The translations under genes and the position numbers were made by a program. The notes under the pieces were generated by a model that saw only the letters and a program-made list of their open reading frames with translations, had not been told where the DNA came from and ran no database searches. A stretch of DNA of 64,000 nucleotides, taken from NCBI GenBank assembly GCA_029215795.1, contig JARDYH010000004.1, forward strand, positions 27,532,001 to 27,596,000, given 5' to 3'. The DNA is from Anniella stebbinsi. Lineage: Eukaryota > Chordata > Lepidosauria > Squamata > Anniellidae. Shown in pieces: positions 1 through 11,453 of the stretch (position 1 is the first letter of the stretch; each line of letters opens with the position of its first letter).

Positions 1-567
1 GGAAATGAGTGAAAGCCTTATTGAATTAATAAATTCAATAGATGGGTTACTGATTTTAGTGATGGATTAAACAGAGGGAACTAAAAGTGCAAACTTGTGT
101 CTTTTCTTTTTTGCTCTCTCTGAATCCAAGCCAGTGTAAAGGCAACTTCCTGTTAGGATGGGAGGAAGATCATAATTCTGAATGGCTAAAAATTACCCAC
201 TTTGGCAAGATGGGGTTTTAGCTACCTGCTTCTCTTACTGGTTGGAAAATGACTGACATTCTTGCATGAATGAGAAGCATCATGAGATTTAAGGGCATTC
301 ACAATTACAAGAGTTGAAATTGCCATAAAAACATTTTCAGACCTTTCCTGAGCAGCAGTAATTCCCAGGACCCCCATATCCTTCTATCCTTTCAAAACTG
401 TAATGATCTAATTTGCATTTTACTCTCCTGAAAATGAGGACAAGTTGTACAAATAATTAAAGTGGGATTGATAACACTTCCAAAAGTTCTGGAATTGAGC
501 ACCACAGTTGTTTTAAGAGCATGCCCCCAAACCTTTTAACCCTGCATCCAGAATTTAGGGCTGGGGA
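1..567. other. Non-coding, nothing recognised
   Basis: AT-rich single-copy-looking sequence with no exon, RNA gene or clear repeat. The same holds for 694-1107. Confidence 0.6.
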
Positions 568-693
568 GGTATTTCCCAAACTCGGGTTGGAAGGTGTTGG
601 ATTACAATTCCCAACATCCCCAGTCAGCATGGCCAATGGTCAGGGATTATGGATGTTGTCGTCCATTTGGGGACCCAAGTTTTGGAAAGACTG
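568..693. repeat. F1 foldback repeat
   Basis: F1 is a foldback repeat of about 130 bp: a 'ggggaac..gccctccagatgttgttgg' arm, then 'ctacaactcccat' and a 'gccaatgg' centre, then the inverse. Here: gttggattacaattcccaac and agcatggccaatggtcaggg. Confidence 0.72.
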
Positions 694-1107
694 ATCCAAA
701 TGAGCAACAGCCGTGCCAGTAACTCAGTGTAATTACAGAAGAAGAAAAATATCACCCTAATAAAGAGGTTAACTGTGCTAATAAGAGATGAAAAATGCAG
801 TGATCAGAGACTTCTATTACATCTATCATCTTAAAGAGGGAGGGAACACATGCTTTTCATTATGATAATTAGCCAGCATTTAGAAATCTGATGCAAAGCC
901 CCTTAAGAAGGTTTGAGCAATAAAAGCTAATGGCATAATTATGTCTCAGTTCTTTGTTCACCATAGACTCTGGAAAGGCCAGATTGGTCTGGAATCAGTA
1001 CAGTGCTTTCCACAAAAAGCAACTTGGATCAATGCAAAATTACAAGGAATCATGTCATTAACCCAATGTTTCCAGACACCATATATAAGCAACCTGTTAG
1101 AGACAAG

Positions 1108-1450
1108 GTATATTCAGTCTGGAGAAGAGAACGTTCAGGGGAGACATGACAGCAGCCTTCAGATATGTTGGAGAAGATGGAGCAGACTTCTCTCTTGCTC
1201 CAGAGGGCAGGATTAAAACAGATGGGTGGAAATTGCAGGGAAACAGATTTCAGGGAAGTGTTAAGAAAAACTTCCTAATTTAAGAGCCATTCAGTTGTGC
1301 AGCAGACTGTCTCAAGCTGTGGTGGGTTCTCCTCTGGAGGTATCTAGGCACAGGCTGGTCAAACAACTATCAGAGATGCTGTAGGTGCAACAATTGCTTC
1401 AATGAGCAAAGGGCTGGATTAGATTGCCTCCAAGGACCCTTTCAACAGTA
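1108..1450 (+). mobile_element. Old CR1 3' fragment
   Basis: ggggagacatgacagcagcc and gggctggattagattgcctc are CR1 3' landmarks. Divergence is high and no usable frame remains. Confidence 0.7.
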
Positions 1451-2129
1451 GCCCTCTTCAGGCATTCAGCAAATCTAAACATGGAGATGAGATGGGGACC
1501 TGCACTCCACCTCCTCCACTCCAAACCTTCCTATCTTGGTGAGACAGGTCTGCAGTAAAGCTGTAAAGCTGTTTTGGCTGCATGCAGTTGCAGGATGTGC
1601 AGGTTTTGTTAAATCCATCTGTGTTTTTGCAGATTGTCAGGTGTCTTCCATTCTGTCATCTGTTCACTGACAGAATTGGATTTCTTATACAAGAATTTAG
1701 TTTGTTTGCAAATGTGCACTTGTGCTAATGTCTTAATGTGCACTTGCACTAATGCGCAGGTGCGCAGCTGCTCAGATCCCACCCCAAAAGTATGAAACCA
1801 GTCTGCAAGACCACATGACTTGGAAAAAGCCACTGCAGAATCCACAAGTCAGATTCATAGCAATCTGAATTTGTTGTAGATTTCTCTGGTTGCAGCGCTC
1901 TGCACAAGTGGGAAACTGGCACAATCAGGGTTCCCACTCATGCAAAAGGCTTCAACCTTGTTTAGCCCAATACAGTTACAGTTTCTACAACTGTCTTTCT
2001 GTCAACACAAGGAGATGGAAGAAGGAGGGGACAGGAACAGAACGCACACCCTTCCACACTTAGATTTGCCAACCACCTGAATAGCGCTTCTAAAATTCTA
2101 TGATTCTAAGGAGCTGGGATCCTCTAAAT
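1451..2129. other. Non-coding; CR1 tail scrap near its end
   Basis: Short local repeats of tgtgcacttg-type words at 1715-1760. ttctatgattctaagg at about 2096-2111 looks like a CR1 terminus. Otherwise unassigned. Confidence 0.5.
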
Positions 2130-2264
2130 CAGGAGTGGGCAACTTGTGTCCCATCAGATATTGTGGCCTACAACTCCCATGAACCTTCACTATTGGCTAT
2201 GGTGGCTGGAGCTGATGGGAGTTGTAGGCAAAAACATCAGGGGGGCATAGGTTGCGTACTCCTG
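2130..2264. repeat. F1 foldback repeat
   Basis: caggagtgggcaacttgtgt / gttgcgtactcctg as outer arms, cctacaactcccatgaac / gatgggagttgtaggc as inner arms. Confidence 0.82.
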
Positions 2265-3014
2265 CTCTAAATGTCGACTAATGTGGACCTGGGGACCTTA
2301 ATGTGTGGAACATGATGAGTAACCCGAGCTGTTCTGTGCTAATTGGTCACAGTTTGAAGAGCCAAAATCTCTAGGCCTTTCCAAATGATCATTTTTTTCA
2401 GGTAATAATTGTGCTGCTCATCCTCATTTGTTGCAGGGGACCCAGATGTTTTTTTTCATGGAAGTGTTTCGGTGCTGGGGGAATGATGATGCATATAGCT
2501 GTAAAGTGTAATCAGCTTAATTGGTAGACTGATCAACTAAGATTCAGCTGATGAATCGGTAGGATCCAACATTAATTGGTAGGGGTATCATTTAAATGTT
2601 AAGGGCACATCTGTTTGTCTCAAGGCTATTTTATTTCTGCGTTGTTAAAGTGCTGGGAAATAAAATAATAATAATGGGGTTGTTGTTTTGCCCAATGATG
2701 GGTGATTAATTACAATTTAACAAGCATAAGCCATTCTGAGCTTCTTTCAATCACTCAAAAGGACACCTTTTATTGAGGCTTAGAAATATGCATGTGCATT
2801 TGAATGATTGATCAAACTTGATGTATTAGTTAAAATTTACAACCCTCATGATTGTCAGGGCTGGAGGCAAGCTAGGAAGCAGGCATGCAGAGCCGAACAG
2901 TCTGAGATCTCAATCTCTGCTTCAGCAATGAGTTGCTTGAACTGGCAAAGCAGGCCAGGCTCTATAAGTTGGTAGGATCAGGTGCAAGCCCATTAGCCAC
3001 TTGTAGTGACCCCC
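2265..3014. other. Non-coding, nothing recognised
   Basis: AT-rich; no exon or repeat with confidence. Also nothing recognised at 3506-3968. Confidence 0.55.
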
Positions 3015-3199
3015 GTGCAGGCTTCTGGCTCCAATGTTAGTGGGGCAGTGAAGCCGCTCTGGGCTTCCGTGAGAAGCAGTCAGAACTCTAAAGGAGCTAT
3101 TCTAACCTTTGATAATTCCTTTAGAGTTCTGTCTGGTCCTGATTGACACCCCGAGCAGATTCACTGCCCCACTGACATCAGAGCCACCCGGTTCCACTG
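3015..3199. repeat. F2 foldback MITE
   Basis: Defining arms: tggctccaatgttagtgggg ... cagtcagaactctaaaggag, inverted as cctttagagttctg ... ccccactgacatcagagcca. Confidence 0.82.
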
Positions 3200-3231
3200 A
3201 TCACCACATTCCAGCTGAACCATCTCTAAGG

Positions 3232-3505
3232 GCTTCTCTAAATGAGCGATTTATAGCACGCTCATGGCTGGCCACTCAAAGAAGTTTACGGGTCATTTTG
3301 ATTACATCATAAACCTGCATGTCTCCCTCTCCTTCCCCTGGTTATTCCAAAAACTACACATGTGGATATGCCAATTCTTCTGAAATATCTCGGGATTTCC
3401 TACCATGTGCAGCTGAAGTAGTGCTACAAAACACACACTAGAGGGCACTGTCCCATTCCACTGAGAGGAAGGGAAGTTTTCTATTATAAACCATGTGGCC
3501 ACCCC
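3232..3505. repeat. F5 relic
   Basis: tctctaaatgagcgatttat and tggctggccactcaaagaag at the left, cacactagagggcactg (3434-3450) in the middle and accatgtggccacccctctc at the right. Confidence 0.7.
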
Positions 3506-3976
3506 TCTCCTATGTAATACTGCTCATAACAATTGTGCAAGAGGAGTATGAAGCAAAGCACTGGTAAGCAGATGTGATTTCCCTTTACTGCAAATAAGCC
3601 CTAAGCCATCTGCAAAGCTGGTGCTGAAGCACAGGAGGAAGCAAGCTGTGTGCTGCCTCCTCTGGCACTGCCCCTCGATTCCACTGCTAGAGTCTTCTGT
3701 TTCTGATCCTTGACTCACCGTACCAGCAATTTTGTGGGAATGTGATATTCTTCTTCATTTGCTATTGTAATGACTAGTAAATATCATATTAATTGAATCC
3801 AGGCACCTCAGGCCCAGGGACCATATCTGGTTCCCCCAAATAGCCACACACCCGTCCCTTCTTCCCACCTCTTTCTTCATAACTACCAATTGTTTGGTAG
3901 CATCTTGGCTTTTGTGCAGTTTTCCCTGCCCCCATTCCCCAAAAGCTTAGTTACTGGCAGTAAGAGCACTAAACTG

Positions 3977-4179
3977 TAGGGCTGTGCACGGACTCCCTGA
4001 TCCGATCTGGATCCCGATCTGGGAGGTCCAGATTGGGTCCGATCCAGAGGAGGCTGCAGGTAAGGAGGTTGATTGAGGGGAGGGAGGGCTCTGCATGGAT
4101 CCAGATCTGGATCATGGATCCGATCCAGGCTGATCCATCCCAGATTCGGGATCTGTATCCAGATCCGTGCACAGCCCCA
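3977..4179. mobile_element. 203-bp hAT MITE related to the CpG-rich elements
   Basis: The ends are tagggctgtgcacgga and, on the reverse complement, tggggctgtgcacgga. They are flanked by near-identical 8-bp repeats CTAAACTG (3969-3976) and CTAAACAG (4180-4187). The inner sequence is rich in gatccgatc/ggatc words and resembles the terminal parts of the elements at 28955 and 38813, without their GC-rich middle. It is probably a deletion derivative of the same family. Confidence 0.85.
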
Positions 4180-4315
4180 CTAAACAGCCATATGCTATGG
4201 GGTCGTTGTACTATTTTGGCCTAGCCCCTTTTCCTTCAGCCCCACCCCATTGGAATGCAGCCAAAATGTAATTCAGCCCTGGAGCTAAAAGATGTTCTTC
4301 AGCTCTGGTATAACC

Positions 4316-4437
4316 AGGGCTAGATCTACACTACTGCTTGATAGTGGGGTTGAAGTGCACTGACAACTCTTGGGGCACATGACACATTCTATATACCAAT
4401 TTCAATGTGTTATTTCCTGACCCCCCCCCCCCCCAAT
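4316..4437. repeat. F4 half element and poly-C run
   Basis: ctagatctacactactgctt and gacaactcttggggcacatg are F4 words; the partner arm is missing. A run of about 15 C follows at 4420-4434. Confidence 0.6.
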
Positions 4438-4469
4438 ATTATTCAAAATACTGAAACAAATGTCACTGG

Positions 4470-4892
4470 GCATGTTCAAAGAACATACTAAACCATGGTT
4501 AGGCTGCTAACCCTTTTGCAGTAAGTAGTTAGTGAGTGTGTTTAAACCACGGTTATGAAGCCACCATGGTTAGGAATAGTTCATACAACACTCTAAAGCC
4601 AGATCTACTCCAAGCAAGATATGGCGGTATGAAAGTGGTATATAAAAGGCAGGAGCCACACCAAGTAGGATATAGTGGTATATGGTATGTGTCAATGGGC
4701 CCCAAAAGTTGTCAGTGCATTTCAATGCCACTATAAAGCAATAGTGTGGCTCCTGTCTTTTATATACTGCTTTCATTGTGCAATATCCTGCTTGGTGTAG
4801 ATCTGGCCTGAGGCATAGTTCACACGACACAGTAACCTATAATGTTTAGCTCAAAATGTTTAACCACCATGGTTTAGCGTGTCATCTGGTCA
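4470..4892. repeat. F6 DNA transposon with a nested F4 element
   Basis: gttaggctgctaaccctttt and tggtttagcgtgtcatctgg match the copy at 35456-35664. It is split at 4598-4808 by another foldback element. Confidence 0.8.
4598..4808. mobile_element. F4 foldback MITE, 211 bp, nested in F6
   Basis: Inverted ends gccagatctactccaagca and tgcttggtgtagatctggc. Inner arms gtatgaaagtggtatataaa / tttatatactgctttcattg. Other F4 material: 4316-4420 (one half), 4971-4986 (end only), 24793-24932 and 37786-37915. Confidence 0.82.
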
Positions 4893-5035
4893 TTATGTGT
4901 TCTACGAGGTATAAATGTGCAAGAGTAATGTAGCATTACCATGATGACATTGTAATGATTTGGCACAAGGTGTAGATCTGGCCCAGACCAACACCTACTG
5001 AGTAGTTCCGGAGAAGTCACTACTGATGTGCACAT

Positions 5036-5225
5036 ATTTATTGATTTAAAACATGTCTTAGCTGCCATTCAGGGCAGAAGTTCTCCCAAGGCAGCTCACA
5101 ACCATATATAAAACAGTATACACATTTAAAGCAATAAAAAACATAGAAAGTAAAATATCAATTAAAACAATAAATGGTAACATTAAAAACTAGTAATAAA
5201 ACAGCAAGGGCAACAGCAGCAAACC
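5036..5225 (-). mobile_element. LINE 3' tail, old
   Basis: ccaaggcagctcacaaccat followed by A-rich sequence (aaagcaataaaaaacatag) is the usual form of a minus-strand CR1/L2-type 3' end. A similar one is at 44990-45115 (gggtggcttacaaatc). Confidence 0.6.
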
Positions 5226-5904
5226 AGCGTTCCATTATGAGAAGGCAACATTTTTATGTATTTCTTGGCTGCCTTTGAGTCTGATCACGCCTCTGTCCTA
5301 CTTCTCTAGTGGGACGCCCCACCTTTGAAGATGTGCATAATGTTCTCCCCTCTCTGTCTTCTGGCACCATGGCTTTGCCGTCCAAAGTTTTCCAATATTA
5401 TTACTAGAGCTCATTAGGGGGGACACAAGAGTAGGCTGCCTTCTGCTTTTTGTTTGCCTAAAACCAGACAAAAGGTCTGCTCTGAATCATATGTAAATGT
5501 CATAGGAAACTTTTTCTTCCCTTTAGGAAGCTGACTTTTCACTCTTGGCTTTTGATGTTATGCTGAAGCTCAGTGTGTGGGAGGCTTTAGACAGAAGAGG
5601 GCAAGTCAGTAATTGAAGGCAGGAATGACGAAGTAGAGGGTAGCCATCTCTTTCTCTCTCTTAAAATAACAGATAGGGCCTGTTTAACAGTGTATCAGCC
5701 TGAAGACATATAATACAGAAACCAAGGGACAATTGCAGTACAACAGATTGTGCAGCTCCGCAATTGTTGTCAATGGAACTATAAAGCAATACTATGTCCT
5801 AGTTCTTGATAGCATAATAGTGCTATGTGAGCACTGGTACAAAATAGAATAACAATGCCAGGGACTCTGAACCCTTTATTTCCAAGGTTTATTTAGAATA
5901 CAGT
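5226..5904. other. Non-coding, nothing recognised
   Basis: Between a LINE tail and a DNA-transposon relic; no frame, exon or structure stands out. Confidence 0.55.
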
Positions 5905-6790
5905 GTACCAGGGGTTCCTGAACCTTTGGGGCCAGTGGGTCCATTTGGAATTTTGAGAGAGTGTTTCAAGGCACTCTCACAAAATGGCTGCTGTGATAGG
6001 TGTGACCGGTCACAAAACACCCATTTCCCAGAAGGCACAATGGTGAGGCTAAAAGAAAAATAATTTGCAGAGGAATCCGAATAGAGGGCAGAAGGGGGAA
6101 ATGGTCTGAGGTCTAAAACAAACAAAGTACTGTCTTTGGAACCAACACCCATTTCACAAAAGGCAAACCAATGAGGTGCAAAGACAAATATCTTGGCCAC
6201 GAAACTGAAGAGGTGGGGTCTGAGCCCCAAATAATTTCCCCCTAGAAAACACAGCAAAAAAAATAGAAGGCAAATTGGTGATACACACTGGCATACCACC
6301 CACCATACACCCCCACAAAAAAGCCTGATGATCATACACACACACACACACACACCAAGCAAAACACACCCCACACCAAAAGCAATCCAGGAAACACACA
6401 CACACAACACAGGTAAAACACACCCTCACTCCCTGCCATTCACTACAGCTCTGCCCAGGGTGGTCTCCTGCCCCCAATCCCAGCCCTCCAGAAAACTTCT
6501 CATCCAGCTTACCTTTTTAATGTTTTCTTGGTGTCTGGTCATGCTTCAGAACGAAGAAGTGAGCTTCAGCTGCCTGCTGTTTTTGTTTTTCAAGAAGGCC
6601 TCTGGACCATGGAGGAAGCATTGGAAATAAAATTAGTGCTGGAATTATTAGAAATAAAGTTAGTGCTGGTGGATGATGTGTCATGCATGCCAGCCTCCTA
6701 AGTTTTTAAGATATTTTTTCTCTTAAAAAAAAATTCTTTGAAAATTAAGAGGGGTACAGAGGTGCGCCAAGGCACCACCTTGGAGACTGC
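5905..6790. repeat. Probable DNA-transposon relic with internal duplication
   Basis: It begins accaggggttcctgaacctt, a common edge of reptile DNA repeats, and contains two similar segments about 125 bp apart (acacccatttcccagaaggc near 6018 and acacccatttcacaaaaggc near 6146). The right edge is uncertain. Long open frames on the minus strand here are low-complexity and not credible genes. Confidence 0.45.
6335..6355. repeat. (AC)n microsatellite
   Basis: Pure AC run followed by imperfect ACACC-rich sequence to about 6425. Confidence 0.95.
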
Positions 6791-6838
6791 AGCAAAGAAC
6801 ATCCTAGAATAGGAGAAGGTACAGAAAAGGGCAAGGGG

Positions 6839-6982
6839 CAGTGGAGGCTGGTTGTTCCAATGTTAGTGGGGCAGTAGATCTGCTCCAGGTTTCCGTCAGA
6901 ACTCTAAAGGAGCTCCTTTAGAGTTCTGACTAGTTCTGACTGGAACCTGGAGTTCCACTGATATTGGAGCCACTAGCCTCCA
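6839..6982. repeat. F2 foldback MITE
   Basis: cagtggaggctggttgttcc at the left, gccactagcctccac at the right, and actctaaaggagctccttta at the dyad. Confidence 0.82.
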
Positions 6983-7003
6983 CACTTAAAAGGAGAAACT
7001 AAA

Positions 7004-7004
7004 G

Positions 7005-7054
<50 letters not shown>
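7004..7054. repeat. (TTG)n microsatellite
   Basis: About 17 pure GTT units. Confidence 0.97.
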
Positions 7055-7120
7055 ATTTTAGTTTAGAAAACAAATGAGTAAAGATGAGCATAATAGAGAC
7101 TTACAAAACTGAATGGTGTG

Positions 7121-7123
<3 letters not shown>

Positions 7124-7173
<50 letters not shown>
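7124..7173. repeat. (TC)n microsatellite
   Basis: About 25 pure TC units; it gives an Arg-Glu repeat frame on the minus strand that is not a gene. Confidence 0.98.
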
Positions 7174-7177
<4 letters not shown>

Positions 7178-7790
7178 TGGAGACCCGGACCAGTTTTTTT
7201 CCTGAAATTCGTTAGCAGTTCAGGTCTGGCATGTTCAGGACCAACAAAGGCTGTCTTCCTGATGAAATGTCTATTTTTCATGTGGCCATGGCAGTCACTC
7301 CATGGTACCTCTCCTGGCCTTGCATTCTATACTTGCTTTTAACTTTCCTATTAATTTTGTTCTTATTGTGGCAGCTTGCCTCCTTGACCTATTTGTCTTG
7401 CTATTCAGTTCTACTATCCCTATTTTCTCCTATTCTGCACCATCTTCCTGCTCCAAATCAGATTCACTGTAAATTATTCCTTGTTTCTTTTCAGGTCTTC
7501 ATAGTCTTGGCCCTTCTATCTTTCGAGTAACAAATCTCTCACCACAGCAGAAATAACAGACCTGGACCAGGGTTGCATTATACCAAAATTCAAGTTGCCT
7601 TTATAATAAACAGCCACAAAGTGCATTTTCAGCAAGCAAAGCTCTAGAGAAAAGGAATATAGTATGCTTTACCAGTTCCTTAGGGCACTGCTTCTATTCA
7701 CACGACTGCTAGGGCAATTAAACCCAGGTTTGCCCAACTTGTATACTTTTGGGGGCATGGGGGGCATCTTGCCATTCCAACAGGTCTGCC

Positions 7791-7793
<3 letters not shown>
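7174..7793. other. Non-coding between two (TC)n tracts
   Basis: Includes a 99-codon frame at 7231-7530 with a hydrophobic, low-complexity product and no recognised family; treated as chance. Confidence 0.5.

Positions 7794-7838
<45 letters not shown>
7794..7838. repeat. (TC)n microsatellite
   Basis: About 22 pure TC units. Confidence 0.98.
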
Positions 7839-7843
<5 letters not shown>

Positions 7844-7865
7844 CACAATAAAAACACTTCTACTA

Positions 7866-8310
7866 CTTAGGGTGGCCACTTATGCATTATGGGAAAGGAG
7901 GAATTGCATCACCCCAAAAGAGGACCAAGGAGGTCACCAATTTTCATGATGTTGCATATATGTATAGGTGCAAACTTTAGGAATAATAACTATCATTTAA
8001 CTAAAAATACAGTAGATCTCACAGGGGGAGGGGGGGAGAAGACTCTGACCAGGTGATCTGCTCAGTCTGCTGTCCAGGTGCTGACTGTTTCGGGGAACTC
8101 TCCAAGCATACTGCTGTCCCTTCATTCATCTTTACTGCAGCAATCCTATGCATGTGTAGAGACAGGGAAAAAAAGTCCTACAACACCCAGGACTTTTTTT
8201 TTCTTGTCTTAACATGCGTAGCATTGCATCATAAACTGGACTTGAACTGGACTGCCCTTTAAAAAGCAGATGCCTTCAAATAGAGGACTGTTCTCTGTAA
8301 GATAGGGTGC
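7866..8310. repeat. F7 repeat remnants
   Basis: ttagggtggccacttatgca, tcagtctgctgtccaggtgc and tagaggactgttctctgtaa recur at 16280-16765, 25701-25899 and 26085-26200 (aggacaccttcaac, gttgtcctctgtaaggtag). Confidence 0.55.
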
Positions 8311-8315
8311 ATATA

Positions 8316-10413
8316 TTTAAGTAGGAAACTACCCAGGAAGTCCAACACAATCACATTTGACTTCATAAGAGGAAACTTCTCTAAAATGAGGGAACTGGTA
8401 AAAAGAGAGTTGAAAGGGGGAATCAAGAGGGTCAAATCATCGCAAAATGCATGGAGCTTACCCAAAAGCACAATAATAGAAGCTCAATTAAAATGTATCC
8501 TACAGGTTAGGAAAGGCAGCACCAAGTCCAAGAGGTCACCAGCATGGTTAGCAAGCAGTGTCAAGGAAGCTATTGCAGAAGAGAGGGCTTCCTTCAGAAA
8601 ATGGAAGTCTTGCCCAAGTGAGGAAAATAAAAAGGAGCACAAAATGCAGGACAGATGCCTGTGCCTGAACTGATGTTTTTAGAAGGGAGTCTGAGGAATT
8701 GAGGCAAATAGTGGTTACAAAATATGAAGTCATCAACCTTATTGACAAATTGAAAGCAGATAAATTACTAGGCCTGGATGGCATCCATCCTAGAATTCTC
8801 AAAGAACTCAAATATGAAATTGCGGGCCTTCTAACAAAAATGTGCAACATGTCCATACGTTCAACCTCTGTACCAGAGGACTGGAAGATAGCCAATGTAA
8901 CTCCAATTTTTAAAAAGGGATCCAGGAGAGATCTGGGAAATTACAGGCCGGTTAGCTTGACATCCGTTCTAGGTAAATTGATTGAAAGCATTATTAAAGA
9001 CAAAATTACTAAGCATACAAAAGGGCATGTCCTGCTGAAGATGAATCAACATGACTTCTGCAACGGTAAGTCCTGTCTCACTAATCTTCTAGAATTCTTT
9101 GAGAGTGTCAACAAACATGTAGACGGGTGATCTGGTGGACATGGTTTATTTGGACTGCCAAAAGGCTTTTGATAAAGTCCTTCACTAAAGACTCCAGAAC
9201 AAATTGAGCAGCCATGGAATAAGAGGAAATGTCCTCTTATGGATCAGTAACTGGTTAAGGAATAGAAAAGAAAGCAGAGAGTAGGAATAAATGGTAAATT
9301 CTCCCAATGGAGGGAAGTAAATAGTGGGGTCTCACAGGGATTGGTATTGTGACCAATTCTTTTCAACTTGTTCATAAATGATCTGGAATTAGGAGTGTGC
9401 AGTGAAGTGGCTAAGTTTGCTGATGACACCAAATTATTTAAGGTTGTTAAAATACAAAGGGATTGTGAAGAACTCCAAAGGGATCTCTCCAAGCTGGGAG
9501 AGTGGGCATCCAAATGGTAGATGGAGTTCAATGTAAGTAAGAGTAAGGTGTTGCATGTTGGGGCAACCCCCCCCCCCCCACTTTAAGTATAACCTGATGT
9601 GATCTGAGCTGGTGGTGACCAAACAAGAAAGATATCTTGGGGTTGTGGTGGACAGCTCCATGAAAATGTCAACCCAGTGTGCTGTAAAGAAGGCAAACTC
9701 CATGTTTGGCATTATAAGAAAAGGATTTGAGAATAAAACTGCCAGTATCATACTACTTTTATACAAATCTATGTGCGACCACACTTAGAATACTGTGTGC
9801 AGTTCTGGTCACCACACCTAAAATATATATATTATAGAGCTGGAAAAAGTGCAGAAAAGGGCAAGTAAAATGATTAAGGGACTAGAGCATCTCCCCTGTG
9901 AGGGAAGGTTACAACAGCTGGGATTGTTTAGCTTGGAAAAAAGGAGGCTAAGGGGAGACATGACAGAAGTGTACAAAAATATGCATGGTGTGGAGAATTT
10001 GAATAGGGAGACATTTTTCTCCCTCTCTCAAAATACTAGACCCCGGGATCATCCCATGAAGCTGATTGGTGGGAGATTCAGGACAAATAAAAGGAAGTAC
10101 TTTTTCACACAGCGCATAATTTAATTGTGGAATTCACTACCACAAGATGTAGTAATGACCACCAATTTGGATGGCTTTAAAAGGGGGTTGGATACATTCC
10201 TGGAGGAGAAGGTTATCAATGATTAGCCCTGATGGATAAGTGCTACCTCCAGTATCTGAGACAGTAAGCTGTCTGGGAAACATGGGTGGAAGGTTGCTGT
10301 TGCACCATGTCCTGCTTTGTTGGTCCCTGGTCGACAGCTGGTTGGCCACTGTGGGAAGAGAGTGCTGGACAAGATTGACCCTCGGTCTGATCCAGCATGG
10401 CACTTCTTATGTT
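8316..10413 (+). mobile_element. CR1 LINE, about 2.1 kb, 5'-truncated
   Basis: It begins in ORF2 between endonuclease and RT (FDFIRGNFSKMRELVKREL near 8356-8415). RT blocks follow: GLDGIHPRILKEL, VPEDWKIANVTPIFKKG and NYRPVSLTSVLGKLIE in 8699-9130, then a frameshift, DMVYLDCQKAFDKVLH near 9140, and the catalytic FADDT at about 9416-9430. The 3' part ends in the family's cacttcttatgtt signature just before a SINE. Stops near 9187, 9350 and 9520 and frameshifts make it inactive. A poly-C run near 9569 is probably a later expansion. Confidence 0.92.
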
Positions 10414-10640
10414 CGTAGTGGTTAGAGTGTTAGACTGGGAGTTGGGAGATCTAGTCCCCACTTGGCCATGGAAGCTCACTGAGAGACTTCGAGCCAGTCA
10501 CTGACTCTCAGCCTAACCTACCTCACAGAGTTCTTGTTGTGAGGATAAAATAGACAGGAGAAGGATTATGTATGCCAGTACAGGTTCCTTAAAGAGGTAA
10601 AAAGGTGTGATATAAATGCTTAAATAAATAAATAAAATGC
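10414..10640 (+). mobile_element. tRNA-derived SINE
   Basis: The head gtagtggttagagtgttaga resembles a tRNA A box (pol III promoter), with a B-box-like gagatctagtcccc about 30 bp on. The body has gccagtcactgactctcagcc and cctacctcacagagttc, typical of squamate tRNA SINEs. The tail is gatataaatgc followed by taaataaataaataaa. It sits at the exact 3' end of the upstream CR1. Confidence 0.8.
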
Positions 10641-10734
10641 CAACTGTACTTGAGCTCAAAAATAACACTATAATATATTCCAGATATTTCTTGGCCATCC
10701 TGCAATAGAAAGTTGCCTTTTGTGATTTAAATAT

Positions 10735-11390
10735 TTGGCACTGGTTAGGCCTCATCTTGAGTATTGTGTCCAGTTCTGGGCACCACACTTCAAGAAGGAT
10801 GCAGACAAGCTGGAGTGTGTTCAGAGGAGGGCAACGGGGATGATCAGGGGTCTGGAAACAAAGCCCTCTGAGGAGAGACTGAAAGAACTGGGCATATTTA
10901 GCCTGGAGAAGAGAAGATTGAGGGGAGACATGATAGCCCTCTTCAAATACTTGAAAGGTTGTCACACATAGGAGGGCCAGGATCTCTTCTTGGTCATCCC
11001 AGAATGCAGGACCTAGAATAATAGGCTCAAGTTACAGGAAGCCAGATTCTAGCAGGACATCAGGAAAAACTTCCTGACTATTAGAGCAGGATGACAATGG
11101 AACTAATTATCTAGAGAGGTTGTGGACTCTGCCGCTCTAGAGGCATTCAAGAGGCAGCTGGACAGCCATCTGTCAGGTATGCTTTAAGGTGGATTCCTGC
11201 ATTCAGCAGGGGGTTGGACTCAATGGCCTTGCAGGCTCCTTCCAACTTATTATTATTCTAAGATGTTTTTAATGATGTATTAATTTTTTATTTCTTTTAA
11301 TGTTTTATCTATTTTATGGTCCTTGTGTTATATATTTTTTGTTGTTCCCAGCCTCAATCCGGAGGGAGTGGCGGGTTATAAATAAATAAA

Positions 11391-11433
<43 letters not shown>

Positions 11434-11453
11434 TATGTTTCTATGATTCTAAA
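10735..11453 (+). mobile_element. CR1 LINE 3' fragment, interrupted by an L2 tail
   Basis: It carries the C-terminal ORF2 block ([37 protein letters not shown] in 10735-10971) and the 3'UTR with gggttggactcaatggcctt. The normal CR1 terminus (tctatgattct) is found only after the inserted L2 tail, at about 11432-11452. Confidence 0.9.
11261..11431 (+). mobile_element. L2-type 3' tail with (TTA)n
   Basis: agatgtttttaatgatgtat through the ggagggagtggcgggttata block to aaataaataaaattatta and a pure (TTA)n run (11391-11431). Related tails occur at 25900-26072 and 54576-54775. It is inserted in the 3' end of a CR1; the CR1 words ttattattattcta appear on both sides. Confidence 0.82.

Noticed and set aside
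5889..6410. 173-codon minus-strand open frame
   Set aside because: Product is Cys/Val-rich low complexity from an AC-rich tract, overlapping frames exist on the other strand, and it lies in a repeat.
7063..7281. Arg-Glu repeat protein
   Set aside because: Direct translation of a (TC)n microsatellite.
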